A stretch of DNA of 64,000 nt from Bradyrhizobium sp. CCGE-LA001 (GTDB lineage Bacteria > Pseudomonadota > Alphaproteobacteria > Rhizobiales > Xanthobacteraceae): positions 1 through 64,000 of the forward strand of contig NZ_CP013949.1 of NCBI RefSeq assembly GCF_000296215.2, written 5' to 3'. Positions 35,940 to 45,142 of this stretch are shown piece by piece. Position 1 is the first letter of the stretch, and each line of letters starts with the position of its first letter. The notes below the pieces were generated by a model. That model saw nothing but the letters and a program-made list of their open reading frames with translations. It searched no databases and had not been told where the DNA came from. Position numbers and translations under genes: made by a program.

Positions 35940-36620
35940 GTGCCCATCGACCTCATCATCTTCGATTGCGACGGCGTGCTCGTGGACAGCGAGGTGATCT
36001 CCTGTCGCGCGCATGCGGACGTGCTGACCAGACACGGCTACCCGATCACGTCGGAGCAGGTGCTGGTCCGCTTCCTCGGCGTGTCTGAGAAAGACGCGCG
36101 GAGGATCGTCGAGCAGGAAATCGGGCGCAGCCTCCCGGACGATCTGGAGCAGCAGGTCAATGCGGCGACGCTGCAATCCTACGCCAGCGATTTGCAGCCG
36201 ATCACCCACGTCGCGGCAGCGATCGCCGCGATCGATCTGCCCAAATGCGTTGCGTCCAGCGGCACGCCGGACAAGATTCATCACGGCCTCACTTGCGCCG
36301 GCCTCTACGACCTGCTCGCCCCGAACATCTTTTCCGCAAGCCAGGTCGCGCGCGGCAAGCCGGCGCCCGACCTGTTCCTGTTCGCCGCCGGGCAGATGAA
36401 GGTCGCGCCGGAGCGGTGCCTGGTGATCGAGGACAGCGTCCCCGGGGTGACAGGCGCGCGTGCCGCCGGGATGACAGTCTTGGGCTTTCATGGCGGCGGC
36501 CACTGCCCGCCGGGTCACGCCGAGAGGCTGCGCGCCGCAGGCGCCAACCTGACATTCGACGATATGCGACAATTGCCGGATCTGGTCCGGAAGGCGGGAG
36601 CCAAGGCCTTGGCGGGCTGA
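35940..36620 (+). CDS. HAD superfamily phosphatase/phosphomutase (beta-PGM-like)
   Basis: A 226-residue HAD hydrolase. Motif I is LIIFDCDGVLVDSEVISC, motif II CVASSGTPDKIHHGL, motif III with the Lys in ARGKPAPDLFLFAAGQM, and motif IV CLVIEDSVPGVTGARAAGM, all in order. The cap domain falls between motif I and II (residues 18-80), the beta-phosphoglucomutase/phosphatase type. The GTG start is five bases after fur, so it probably shares its transcript. The substrate is not known. A palindromic repeat follows it. Confidence 0.9.
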   Translation: MPIDLIIFDCDGVLVDSEVISCRAHADVLTRHGYPITSEQVLVRFLGVSEKDARRIVEQEIGRSLPDDLEQQVNAATLQSYASDLQPITHVAAAIAAIDLPKCVASSGTPDKIHHGLTCAGLYDLLAPNIFSASQVARGKPAPDLFLFAAGQMKVAPERCLVIEDSVPGVTGARAAGMTVLGFHGGGHCPPGHAERLRAAGANLTFDDMRQLPDLVRKAGAKALAG

Positions 36621-36635
36621 TTTGGTGCCTCGCAC

Positions 36636-36732
36636 CGTCATTCCGGGGCGCGTGCGACGCGCGTGAACCCGGAATCTTGCGCTAAAATCTCTGGATTCCG
36701 GGTTCGCGACAGCGTCGCGCCCCAGAACGACG
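36636..36732. repeat. Palindromic repeat, CGTCATTCCGGGGCGC family
   Basis: Outer ends CGTCATTCCGGGGCGC and GCGCCCCAGAACGACG, with inner arms GAACCCGGAATC and GATTCCGGGTTC around TTGCGCTAAAATCTCTG. The 97-base element separates the HAD gene from miaB. Confidence 0.87.
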
Positions 36733-36811
36733 GCCAGGAGGCTCCATTCGCTGGATTTTCGTCCCTCCAGCCTATATCTGAGGGCCGTCCTCCACCTCCA
36801 TTTCGGGTTCC

Positions 36812-38206
36812 ATGACGCCGCCGCGCAAGCTGCACATCAAATCATATGGCTGCCAGATGAACGTCTACGATGCCCAGCGCATGGTGGACACGCTGGCCCC
36901 GGAAGGATTCGTGGAGACGGCCAGCGCCGAAGACGCCGACCTCGTCATCCTCAACACCTGCCATATCCGCGAGAAGGCCTCGGAAAAGGTCTATTCCGAG
37001 CTGGGCCGTCTGCGTGTCGCCAAGGACGAGGCCGCCCGCGCCGGCCGCGCGATGCAGATCGCGGTTGCCGGCTGCGTGGCGCAGGCCGAGGGCGAGGAGA
37101 TCGTGCGCCGCGCGCCCGTCGTCGACGTCGTGGTCGGACCGCAGAGCTATCATCACCTGCCTGAGCTCTTGAAGCGCGCCGGCGACGAAGGCCGCGCCAT
37201 CGAGACCGAATTTCCCGCCCAGGACAAGTTCGGCTTCCTGGCGCAGCCCAAGCCCGACGCGATCCGCGCGCGCGGCATTTCCGCGTTCGTCACGGTGCAG
37301 GAAGGCTGCGACAAGTTCTGCACCTTCTGCGTCGTGCCCTACACGCGCGGCGCCGAAGTTTCGCGCCCGGTGGCGAAGATCGTCGACGACGTGAAGCGGC
37401 TCGCCGACAACGGCGTGCGCGAGCTCACGCTGATCGGGCAGAACGTCAACGCCTATCACGGCGAGGGGCCGGACGGGAAAAGCTGGCCGCTCGGCAAGCT
37501 GCTCGAACATCTGGCGAGGATTCCGGGCATCGCCCGGCTGCGCTATTCGACCAGCCATCCCCGCGACGTCGATGACAGCCTGATTGCGGCCCATCGCGAT
37601 CTCGATGCCCTGATGCCGTTCGTGCATCTGCCGGTGCAGTCGGGGGCGGACCGGATTTTGGCCGCCATGAACCGGAAACATACCGCCGATGATTATCGGC
37701 GTGTCATCGACCGTTTCCGTACCTCACGCCAAGATATTGCTTTTTCATCAGATTTCATCGTCGGCTTCCCCGGCGAGAGCGAGCAAGATTTTCGCGCGAC
37801 CCTCGCGCTTGTCACGCAAATCGGCTACGCTGCGGCTTATTCGTTCAAATATTCCGCCCGGCCGGGTACGCCGGCCGCGGATATGCAGGAGACGGTGTCC
37901 CCCGCCGAGATGGACCAGCGATTGGAGCGGCTCCAGGAACTGATCGACAGCCAGCAATTGGCCTTCAACAAGGCTGCGATTGGCTCAACGGTCGATGTGC
38001 TGTTCGAGCGTCCGGCCCGCAAGGACGGCCAGATCGTCGGCCGCACCGCTTACCTCCAGCCCGCGCATGTGATGGCCTCGCCCGACATCATCGGACAAAT
38101 CCTGCCGGTCAGGATCGACAGCCTCGAACGCTACAGCTTTCTCGGCGAGCTCGTGACGCCGCGCACTGCGCGCGAGCCCGCTTTATCGCAAGCCAGTGGA
38201 GCCTGA
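36812..38206 (+). CDS. miaB: tRNA-2-methylthio-N6-dimethylallyladenosine synthase MiaB
   Basis: Radical-SAM methylthiotransferase that adds a methylthio group to i6A37 of tRNA. The 464-residue product has the N-terminal UPF0004 domain with three cluster Cys (YGCQMN near 14, NTCHIREKA near 50, AGCVAQ near 88). The radical-SAM CxxxCxxC is in QEGCDKFCTFCVVPYTRG near 165, and the C-terminal TRAM domain ends in SFLGELV. Length is normal. phoH begins inside its end, so the genes are coupled. Confidence 0.96.
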   Translation: MTPPRKLHIKSYGCQMNVYDAQRMVDTLAPEGFVETASAEDADLVILNTCHIREKASEKVYSELGRLRVAKDEAARAGRAMQIAVAGCVAQAEGEEIVRRAPVVDVVVGPQSYHHLPELLKRAGDEGRAIETEFPAQDKFGFLAQPKPDAIRARGISAFVTVQEGCDKFCTFCVVPYTRGAEVSRPVAKIVDDVKRLADNGVRELTLIGQNVNAYHGEGPDGKSWPLGKLLEHLARIPGIARLRYSTSHPRDVDDSLIAAHRDLDALMPFVHLPVQSGADRILAAMNRKHTADDYRRVIDRFRTSRQDIAFSSDFIVGFPGESEQDFRATLALVTQIGYAAAYSFKYSARPGTPAADMQETVSPAEMDQRLERLQELIDSQQLAFNKAAIGSTVDVLFERPARKDGQIVGRTAYLQPAHVMASPDIIGQILPVRIDSLERYSFLGELVTPRTAREPALSQASGA

Positions 38207-38210
38207 ACCC

Positions 38211-39266
38211 TTGCCAAAAAGCGCATCGGATTCGCCTTCGTTCGCTCCCAGCCGCAAATTTGACCGCGACATGCAAGTTCCGCCCGAGACCCAGGTCGTC
38301 ATCGACTTCGACGACAACCGTGCCGCATCCGCGCTGGTCGGCCCGTATGGCCAGCATCTGGCGCAGATCGAGCGGCGGCTCGGCGTGGTCGTGGACTCCA
38401 AGGGCAACCACATCACCATCGGCGGCACGCGCGACGGCTGCGACGCCGCGCGCCGCGTGCTGGAGATGCTGTACGCGCAGGCCGTGAAGGGACAGGACCT
38501 CGACCAGGGCGAGGTCGAGGGCGCGATCCGCGCCGTCATCGCCCAGGGCTCGCTGTTCGAGTTCGACGCCAAATCGGCCAAGTCCACCTTCGACAGCATC
38601 AACCTGCGCAAGCGCCCGGTGCGCGCGCGCACCGCCGCGCAGGATTCCTACATCCGCGCGTTGAAGCGCCACGAGCTTGTGTTCGGCATCGGCCCCGCCG
38701 GCACCGGCAAGACCTGGCTCGCGGTCGCACATGCCGCGCAGCTGTTCGAGCGCAAGGAGGTCGACAAGATCATCCTGTCGCGTCCGGCGGTGGAAGCCGG
38801 CGAGCGGCTCGGCTTTTTGCCCGGCGATCTCCGCGAGAAGGTCGATCCTTACCTGCGTCCAATCTACGATGCGCTCTACGACCTCATGGACGCGCGCATC
38901 GTCGAGCGCGCGCTCCAGACCGGCGAGATCGAGATCGCGCCGCTGGCCTTCATGCGCGGCCGTACGCTGACCAATGCCGCCATCATCCTGGACGAGGCGC
39001 AGAACACGACCTCGATGCAGATGAAGATGTTCCTGACCCGTTTGGGCGAGAACAGCCGCATGATCGTGACGGGCGATCCCTCCCAAATCGACCTGCCGAA
39101 CGGCCAGACCTCGGGTCTAGCGGAAGCAACCCGGTTGCTGAGCGGCGTCGAAGGCATCGCGCAAGTTCATTTCAAGGCCGAGGACGTGATCCGCCACGAG
39201 CTCGTGGCGCGGATCGTCGCCGCTTACGAAGCGTCGCCGCAGCGGCCGGCCTCCGGTCAATCCTGA
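38211..39266 (+). CDS. phoH: PhoH family protein (YbeZ)
   Basis: PhoH/YbeZ is an RNA-linked ATPase that works with YbeY in rRNA maturation. The 351-residue product has Walker A GIGPAGTGKTWLAVAHA near 160, Walker B NAAIILDEAQNTTSMQMK near 258 and VTGDPSQIDLP. A KH-like N-terminal region (residues 15-100) precedes it. Two starts are possible: GTG 15 bases earlier within miaB, or the TTG used here, which has GGAG 9 bases upstream. ybeY follows with a 56-base gap, the normal pairing. Confidence 0.94.
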   Translation: MPKSASDSPSFAPSRKFDRDMQVPPETQVVIDFDDNRAASALVGPYGQHLAQIERRLGVVVDSKGNHITIGGTRDGCDAARRVLEMLYAQAVKGQDLDQGEVEGAIRAVIAQGSLFEFDAKSAKSTFDSINLRKRPVRARTAAQDSYIRALKRHELVFGIGPAGTGKTWLAVAHAAQLFERKEVDKIILSRPAVEAGERLGFLPGDLREKVDPYLRPIYDALYDLMDARIVERALQTGEIEIAPLAFMRGRTLTNAAIILDEAQNTTSMQMKMFLTRLGENSRMIVTGDPSQIDLPNGQTSGLAEATRLLSGVEGIAQVHFKAEDVIRHELVARIVAAYEASPQRPASGQS

Positions 39267-39322
39267 CGAGGCAACATCGGACCCCAAGGGCGCGAACAGC
39301 GCCTTTCGTCCCAGACAAAACA

Positions 39323-39832
39323 ATGTCCCACCCCAACCTGCCCATTACCGAGGTCCTCGTCGTCGCCGATTGCTGGCGGAGCGAGCCCGATTCCGAAGCC
39401 GTGATCCAGCGCGCCGTTGCGGCCGCCGCCGAGAGCGTCGATGAAGATGTTGCCGACGCCGAAGTGGCCGTGATGCTGACCGATGACGCCGGCATCCGCA
39501 CCCTCAACGGCAACTGGCGCGGCATCGACAAGCCGACCAACGTGCTGTCGTTCCCCGCGCTGCAGCCGGAGGGAGAGTGGAAGGTTGGCGATGCGCCGCG
39601 CATGCTCGGCGACATCGCCATCGCCTACGAGACGATGCGGCGCGAGGCGGACGAAGAACACAAGCCATTCGAGCATCATCTGAGCCACCTCGCCGTGCAC
39701 GGCTTCCTGCATCTGATCGGCTACGACCACGAGAACGACGCCGAGGCGGAGGAGATGGAAGCGCTGGAGACGCAGATCCTGGCGCATCTCGGCATCCCCG
39801 ATCCCTATGCAGACCGCCCGGGGACGAACTGA
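39323..39832 (+). CDS. ybeY: Endoribonuclease YbeY
   Basis: YbeY is a zinc metalloprotein needed for 16S rRNA 3' maturation and quality control. The 169-residue product has NVLSFP near 70 and the zinc site HGFLHLIGYDH near 130 (H-x3-H-x5-H). About ten extra residues at the N-terminus precede EVLVVADCW. It is followed one base later by the CBS-domain gene, so the genes form one operon. Confidence 0.95.
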   Translation: MSHPNLPITEVLVVADCWRSEPDSEAVIQRAVAAAAESVDEDVADAEVAVMLTDDAGIRTLNGNWRGIDKPTNVLSFPALQPEGEWKVGDAPRMLGDIAIAYETMRREADEEHKPFEHHLSHLAVHGFLHLIGYDHENDAEAEEMEALETQILAHLGIPDPYADRPGTN

Positions 39833-39833
39833 G

Positions 39834-40952
39834 ATGCCTGATTCCGATCCAGTCCAGGACAACTCTCGCGAGACGCGCAATCTGCCCGCCGTCGTGACGC
39901 AAGGCGAGGTGATGCGCCCGACCGCGGAAGGCTGGCTACTGCGCGCCATCCGGACGCTGTTCGGCTGGAAGGCGGGATCGGTGCGCGACGATCTCCAGGT
40001 CGTGCTCGACGCGTCGACGCCTGATGACACCGGCTTTTCCGCGGTCGAGCGCACCATGCTGCGCAACATCCTCGGCCTGCATGAGCGCCGCATCGCCGAC
40101 GTCATGGTGCATCGCGCCGACATCGTGGCGGTGAAGCGCGACATTCCGCTCGGCGAATTGATGGACCGCTTCGAGAGCGCCGGGCATTCGCGACTCGTCG
40201 TCTACAACGAGACGCTCGACGATCCCGTCGGCATCGTCCACATCCGCGACCTGCTCGCCTTCATGACCGTGCGGGCGCGCGTGACGGAAGCGACCAAGGC
40301 CAAGCGCAAGAAACCGTTGCCCGCCGGCCTCGATCTGAAGGCCGTGGACCTTGCCCTGCCGCTCGAGGACGCACGCATCATCCGCAAGCTGCTCTACGTG
40401 CCGCCGTCGATGCGGGCGATCGACCTGCTCGCGCAGATGCAGGCCACGCGCATCCACCTTGCGCTGGTGGTCGACGAATATGGCGGCAGCGACGGGCTGG
40501 TCTCGCTCGAGGATATCGTCGAGCAGATCGTCGGCGAGATCGACGACGAGCACGACAGCGACGAGCCCCCCTCGATCGTGCGCCTGCCCGACAACGCCTT
40601 CATCGCCGACGCCCGCGCCAGCCTCGACGACGTCCGCTCGGTGATCGGCGAGGATTTCGTCACCGGCGAGGCCGGCGAGGAGGTGGAGACGCTGGGCGGC
40701 TATCTCGTCAGCTTCGTCGGCCGCCTGCCGGTGCGCGGCGAGGTGATCTCGGGCCCGGGCGCCTATGAGGTCGAGGTACTCGATGCCGATCCGCGCCGCG
40801 TCAAGCGGCTGCGCATCTCGACGCGGAAGGAGCGTCCCGCGCCGCGCACCCAGCGCGAGAGCCGGCGCCGCGAAGCCGCGCCGGAGAGCGGTCAAGCTCC
40901 GGCCAGTGACACGTCCACCCCGCCGCCGAGCGACGGGGCCGGTCCGCAGTGA
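39834..40952 (+). CDS. CBS-domain hemolysin/CorC family protein
   Basis: The 372-residue product has a CBS pair (MVHRADIVAVKRDIPLGEL near 95 and VPPSMRAIDLLAQMQATRIHLALVVDEYGGSDG near 195) and a C-terminal CorC/HlyC transporter-associated domain near 240-320. There is no membrane block, so it is the soluble CorC (YbeX) form, thought to aid Mg/Co efflux or ribosome-linked functions. The tail is rich in Arg, Pro and Ser (ERPAPRTQRESRRREAA). Start is two bases after the ybeY stop. Its end overlaps lnt. Confidence 0.92.
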   Translation: MPDSDPVQDNSRETRNLPAVVTQGEVMRPTAEGWLLRAIRTLFGWKAGSVRDDLQVVLDASTPDDTGFSAVERTMLRNILGLHERRIADVMVHRADIVAVKRDIPLGELMDRFESAGHSRLVVYNETLDDPVGIVHIRDLLAFMTVRARVTEATKAKRKKPLPAGLDLKAVDLALPLEDARIIRKLLYVPPSMRAIDLLAQMQATRIHLALVVDEYGGSDGLVSLEDIVEQIVGEIDDEHDSDEPPSIVRLPDNAFIADARASLDDVRSVIGEDFVTGEAGEEVETLGGYLVSFVGRLPVRGEVISGPGAYEVEVLDADPRRVKRLRISTRKERPAPRTQRESRRREAAPESGQAPASDTSTPPPSDGAGPQ

Positions 40953-42562
40953 GCGCACTCCAGCGACTTCGACAGATTGCGCTTGCCATCATCCTCACCT
41001 GGGGCTGGAAGCGCGCCGTCATCGCCATGGCGGCCGGAGCGCTGTCGGTGCTGGCGCTGGCGCCGTTCAACCTCTTCCCGGTGCTGTTCCTCACCTTCCC
41101 GGTGCTGGTCTGGCTGATCGACGGCGCTGGCGGCGGACGCTATGGCGGCGTTCCTGCCGCGGCGCTGACCGGCTACTGGTTCGGGCTCGGCTACTTCGTG
41201 CCCGGCCTGTATTGGATTGGCTACGCCTTCTTCGTCGATGCCGACGTATTCGCTTGGCTGACGCCGTTCGCCGTGCTTGGGCTACCAGCCTACCTTTCGA
41301 TCTTCACCGCGATCGGCTTTGCGCTCGCGCGGCTGCTCTGGACCAAGAACGCCACGCGCGTGCTGGCGCTCGCAGCAAGCCTCACCATCAGTGAGTGGCT
41401 GCGCGGCCACGCGCTGACCGGCTTTCCCTGGAACGCGTTCGGCTATGCGCTGTCCGAGCCGCTGCCGCTGGCGCAGACGGCATCGCTGATCGGCCTGTGG
41501 GGCATGACGTTCCTGACGGTCGCGATCTTCGCGAGCCCCGCGACACTGATCGATCGATCGCCCGATCGCCGCCTGCAATGGCGCGCGCCGGCCGCCGCGA
41601 TGGTGCTCTTGATCGCCATGGGCGTCTTCGGCGCCATCCGCCTGTCGCTGCATCCGACCACGATGGTATCAGGCGCCAAGCTGCGTCTGATGCAGCCGAA
41701 CCTCCAACAGGACGTGAAATTCAACTACGCCGCCAAGGCGGAGGTGATGAAGAAATACCTGGCGCTGTCCGATCGGGCCTCGGGTCCGCAATCGACCGGC
41801 GTGCGCGATGCCACCATCCTGATCTGGCCGGAATCCGCCTTTCCGTTCTTCCTCACGCGCGAAGCCGACGCGATGGCGCAAATCGCCGACCTCCTGCCGA
41901 ACGGCACGGTGCTGATCACGGGCTCGGTCCGCGCGCCCGACCTGCCGCGGGGCACGCCGATCACGCGCGCCTATAACTCGATCTACGTCATCGATCACGA
42001 CGGCAGCGTCCTCGCTGTGTACGACAAGTTGCATTTGGTGCCATTCGGAGAATTTCTTCCCTACCAGGGGCTGATGGAGAAGCTCGGCTTCGAGCAATTG
42101 ACGCGTATGCGCGGCGGCTTCATTGCCGGCACCGTACGGCATGCGCTACCGGTCGCGGGCGCACCGCCGGCGCTGCCGCTGATCTGTTACGAAGCCATCT
42201 TTCCCGGCGAGGTAGCAGGCCGCAACGAACGTCCAGGCTGGATCGTGAACCTCACCAATGACGGCTGGTTCGGCATCTCGACCGGTCCCTATCAGCATCT
42301 CGAGCAATCGCGGATGCGTGCGATCGAGCTCGGCTTGCCGCTGGTGCGCTCCGCCAATACCGGCATCTCCGCGGTGATCGATCCGATGGGTCGCATCATC
42401 GCCAGTCTCGGCCTTGGAATCGAAGGCATTTTGGATGCAAGCCTGCCGGCTGCGATCCCGCCGACTGTCTATGCGCGGGTGGGTGATGTACCAGCAATCA
42501 TGCTCGTCGCGCTCGCTATGATTGTGGCGGTTCGCCGTCGCGTCACCAAACGGCACTCCTGA
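40949..42562 (+). CDS. lnt: Apolipoprotein N-acyltransferase Lnt
   Basis: Lnt adds the third acyl chain to lipoproteins in the inner membrane. The 537-residue product has about six N-terminal membrane segments (residues 20-230), then a nitrilase domain. The catalytic triad is visible as Glu295 in WPESAFPFFL, Lys360 in DKLHLVPFGEFLPYQ and Cys413 in LICYEAIFPGEV, followed by NLTNDGWFG. A final hydrophobic segment lies near the C-terminus. The GTG start overlaps the stop of the preceding CBS gene by GTGA. Length is normal. Confidence 0.95.
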   Translation: MSALQRLRQIALAIILTWGWKRAVIAMAAGALSVLALAPFNLFPVLFLTFPVLVWLIDGAGGGRYGGVPAAALTGYWFGLGYFVPGLYWIGYAFFVDADVFAWLTPFAVLGLPAYLSIFTAIGFALARLLWTKNATRVLALAASLTISEWLRGHALTGFPWNAFGYALSEPLPLAQTASLIGLWGMTFLTVAIFASPATLIDRSPDRRLQWRAPAAAMVLLIAMGVFGAIRLSLHPTTMVSGAKLRLMQPNLQQDVKFNYAAKAEVMKKYLALSDRASGPQSTGVRDATILIWPESAFPFFLTREADAMAQIADLLPNGTVLITGSVRAPDLPRGTPITRAYNSIYVIDHDGSVLAVYDKLHLVPFGEFLPYQGLMEKLGFEQLTRMRGGFIAGTVRHALPVAGAPPALPLICYEAIFPGEVAGRNERPGWIVNLTNDGWFGISTGPYQHLEQSRMRAIELGLPLVRSANTGISAVIDPMGRIIASLGLGIEGILDASLPAAIPPTVYARVGDVPAIMLVALAMIVAVRRRVTKRHS

Positions 42563-42717
42563 TCGTCTCACCGCGGACGTCGCCTGGAATCCTTTGACAA
42601 CCGTAGTCCCACGGTTGACAGACTGCACGCGGGCTCCCCATTCTGCACCGGCTGCAAAAGACAGTGGGCATTGCTAAATTTCTCCGCAATGTTTCCCAAT
42701 AAGAGGGTTTGATTTGA

Positions 42718-42730
42718 CGGTGCTGCACCG
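42718..42730. promoter_or_regulatory. Candidate operator dyad before the HTH regulator
   Basis: CGGTGC-T-GCACCG is a perfect 6-bp dyad about 50 bases upstream of the start of the XRE regulator. A TTGACA and AT-rich patches stand further up. It might be an autoregulatory site; there is no experimental basis in the sequence. Confidence 0.35.
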
Positions 42731-42779
42731 AGGCACGCTTGATGATTGCGCCGAAGGTGATGTTTGGAGGACTGGGGAA

Positions 42780-43193
42780 ATGTCGAAAGCGCCCAACCCT
42801 GTTGACAAATATGTCGGCAGTCGCGTGCGTATGCGCCGCATCATGTTGGGCATGAGCCAGGAAAAGCTCGGTGAAGCTTTGGGCCTGACTTTCCAGCAGA
42901 TCCAGAAATACGAGAAGGGCACCAACCGGGTCGGCGCGAGCCGCATCCAGCAGATTGCCGAAATTCTCCAGGTGCCTGTGTCGTTCTTGTTCGAAGGCGG
43001 CCCGAGCGGCGTGCCGGGTCCGGACGGCTTCAGCGAAGGCGCCTCGCCCTCTTACGTCTCGGATTTCCTCGCGACATCGGAGGGGCTCGCCTTGACCAAG
43101 GCGTTCACCCGAATAGCCGATTCCAAGATGCGCCGCTCCATCGTCGATCTCGTCGAGCAGATCGCCGCCCGCGAAGGCCCCGACAAGCGCTGA
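42780..43193 (+). CDS. praR: XRE-family HTH transcriptional regulator (PraR-like)
   Basis: The 137-residue product has a single XRE helix-turn-helix in VGSRVRMRRIMLGMSQEKLGEALGLTFQQIQKYEKGTNRVGASRIQQIAEIL (about residues 14-65). A linker and a C-terminal helical part (TRIADSKMRRSIVDLVEQIAARE) follow. This arrangement and its place directly after lnt match the PraR regulators of rhizobia and Azorhizobium that control biofilm, quorum sensing and host-interaction genes; the symbol is an inference. ATG follows GGGGAA; the upstream in-frame ATG has no such site. Confidence 0.82.
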   Translation: MSKAPNPVDKYVGSRVRMRRIMLGMSQEKLGEALGLTFQQIQKYEKGTNRVGASRIQQIAEILQVPVSFLFEGGPSGVPGPDGFSEGASPSYVSDFLATSEGLALTKAFTRIADSKMRRSIVDLVEQIAAREGPDKR

Positions 43194-43277
43194 CGCCATC
43201 CTCAATGGGGATTTGAGACTGCGTCAAATCTGGCCTATGTCGTCATTTGCGGCGCGCCTCGGTACGCGTCCTCTCCA

Positions 43278-44435
43278 ATGATGCGATTCGAAGGCATAGA
43301 TGCGTTGATGGCCAGCTCCAATTGGTTCGATACCCAAACCATTCTCGATGGCATCCGCCGCTGGGTGGAGATCGAGACGCCGACGGAAGCGCCCGAACAG
43401 GTCAACAAGCTGATCTCCGTGGTCGCGGAGCAATATTGCGATCTGCCCGTCACGCTCGAGCGCATCGCCGGCGTCGATGGCTGCGGCGATCATCTCGTGG
43501 CGCGTTCGAGCTGGGGCCAGGACCGGCCGGGCATACTGGTGCTGAGCCACCTCGACACCGTTCATCCCCTCGGCTTCATCGAGCGCCTGCCGTTCAAGGT
43601 CGAGGGCGACAGCGCGTTCGGCCCAGGCATCTATGACATGAAGGGCGGGGCCTATATCGCCCATCACGCCTTTCGCGCGCTCTGTTCGAGCGGCGATCGT
43701 TCGCCGCTCGGCATCACCCACCTGTTCACCTCCGACGAGGAGATCGGCAGCCCGACCTCGCGCGCGCTGATCGAGCAGGAAGGGCGCAAGGCCAAATACG
43801 TGCTGGTGACGGAGCCGGCGCGCGACGGCGGCAGGATCGTCACGGCCCGCAAGGGCGTTGGACGCTTCAAGGTCTTCATCAAGGGCGTGCCTGCGCATGC
43901 CGGATCCCGGCCGGAAGACGGCCGCAGCGCCGTTCGCGAGCTCGCCAATGTGATTCTGGCATTGGAAGGCATGAACGATCTGACGCGCGGGGTCACCGTC
44001 AATGTCGGCGTGGCGCGGGGCGGCACGCGTCCCAACGTCACGCCGGAGGAGGCTTATGCCGAAGTCGATCTGCGCGTCGTGAGCCTGAAGGATGCGGACG
44101 AGTTCGTCGGCAAGATCCTCGCGCTCACATCGAAGACCGACGGCGTCACCGTCAAGGTCACTGGCGGGCTCAATCGGCCGCCTTACGAGAAGAGCAATGC
44201 AGGCGCCTCGCTCTACGAGCATGCGAAGGCGGTTGCGGCCGATCTTGGCTTCGAACTGATCGACACCCACACCGGCGGCGGCTCGGACGGCAATTTCACC
44301 GCCGCGCATACCGCGACGCTCGATGGGCTCGGCGTCGACGGCAAGGGCGCACACACCCATTATGAGCAGCTCTACGTCTCGTCGCTCGCGCCGCGTGCGC
44401 GGCTGCTCCATCGCCTGTATCAGACGCTGCGATGA
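43278..44435 (+). CDS. M20 family metallopeptidase (glutamate carboxypeptidase-like)
   Basis: A 385-residue zinc peptidase similar to CPG2 (carboxypeptidase G2). Metal and catalytic motifs are LSHLDTVHPLGF near 95, GIYDMKGGAYIAHHAF near 118 and TSDEEIGSPTSRAL near 152. The late GGGSDGNFTAA near 337 is followed by a His (GAHTHYEQ). The dimerisation domain holds KGVPAHAGSRPEDGRSA near 205. Cleavage of glutamyl or folate-type amides is likely but not sure. A second ATG ten codons in is a possible start. Its stop overlaps the trmB start by ATGA. In related rhizobia metK often lies here. Confidence 0.9.
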   Translation: MMRFEGIDALMASSNWFDTQTILDGIRRWVEIETPTEAPEQVNKLISVVAEQYCDLPVTLERIAGVDGCGDHLVARSSWGQDRPGILVLSHLDTVHPLGFIERLPFKVEGDSAFGPGIYDMKGGAYIAHHAFRALCSSGDRSPLGITHLFTSDEEIGSPTSRALIEQEGRKAKYVLVTEPARDGGRIVTARKGVGRFKVFIKGVPAHAGSRPEDGRSAVRELANVILALEGMNDLTRGVTVNVGVARGGTRPNVTPEEAYAEVDLRVVSLKDADEFVGKILALTSKTDGVTVKVTGGLNRPPYEKSNAGASLYEHAKAVAADLGFELIDTHTGGGSDGNFTAAHTATLDGLGVDGKGAHTHYEQLYVSSLAPRARLLHRLYQTLR

Positions 44436-45142
44436 GCGAGCGCAAGTCAGATCCCGAGCGCGATGACACCGAGCGCGCCTTCTTCGGGCGCCGCAAGGGC
44501 CACAAGCTCAGGCAGCACCAGGCCGGATTGATCGAGCAGCTGCTGCCGCATCTTGCCCTCGACATCGAGGGCGAAGCACCGGCGGATGCCCGCGGGATCT
44601 TCGACCCCGCGGCCGAGGACGTGCGGCTCGAGATCGGCTTCGGTGGCGGCGAGCATCTCGCGGCCGAGGCGCAAACTTTCTCCACGACCGGCTTCATCGG
44701 CTGCGAGCCCTATGTCAACGGCATGGCCAAGATCCTCGCGCAGATCGAGGCCGCCAATATCGGCAACATCCGCCTGTTCGCCGGCGATGCCGCCGAGCTG
44801 CTGGCCTGGCTGCCGAAGGCCTCGCTGTCGCGGATCGACCTGATCCATCCCGATCCCTGGCCGAAGCGGCGGCATTGGAAGCGGCGCTTCGTGCAGGACA
44901 GGACCATTGCCGCAATGGCGCGCGTGCTCAAGCCTGGCGGCGAATTCCGCTTCGTCTGCGACATCGACGATTACTGCGCCTGGACACTGTCGCATCTGGC
45001 GCGGTCTTCGGACTTCAAATGGCTCGCGGAGCGCGCCGACGATTTCAGGCAGCCCTGGGACGGCTACACCATGACGCGCTACGGCCGGAAGGCCGCGCGT
45101 GAGGGACGCAAGGCGGCTTACCTGCGATTCAGGCGGCTTTAG
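44432..45142 (+). CDS. trmB: tRNA (guanine-N7)-methyltransferase TrmB
   Basis: TrmB makes m7G46 in tRNA using S-adenosylmethionine. The 236-residue product has FFGRRKGHKLR near 16, the SAM site LEIGFGGGEHLAAEA near 66 and IDLIHPDPWPKRRHWKRRFVQ near 135 (with the D-P-W-x-K motif). RYGRKAAREGRK lies near the end. The start overlaps the M20 stop and the 3' end overlaps that of the convergent DUF2336 gene by four bases. Confidence 0.95.
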   Translation: MSERKSDPERDDTERAFFGRRKGHKLRQHQAGLIEQLLPHLALDIEGEAPADARGIFDPAAEDVRLEIGFGGGEHLAAEAQTFSTTGFIGCEPYVNGMAKILAQIEAANIGNIRLFAGDAAELLAWLPKASLSRIDLIHPDPWPKRRHWKRRFVQDRTIAAMARVLKPGGEFRFVCDIDDYCAWTLSHLARSSDFKWLAERADDFRQPWDGYTMTRYGRKAAREGRKAAYLRFRRL

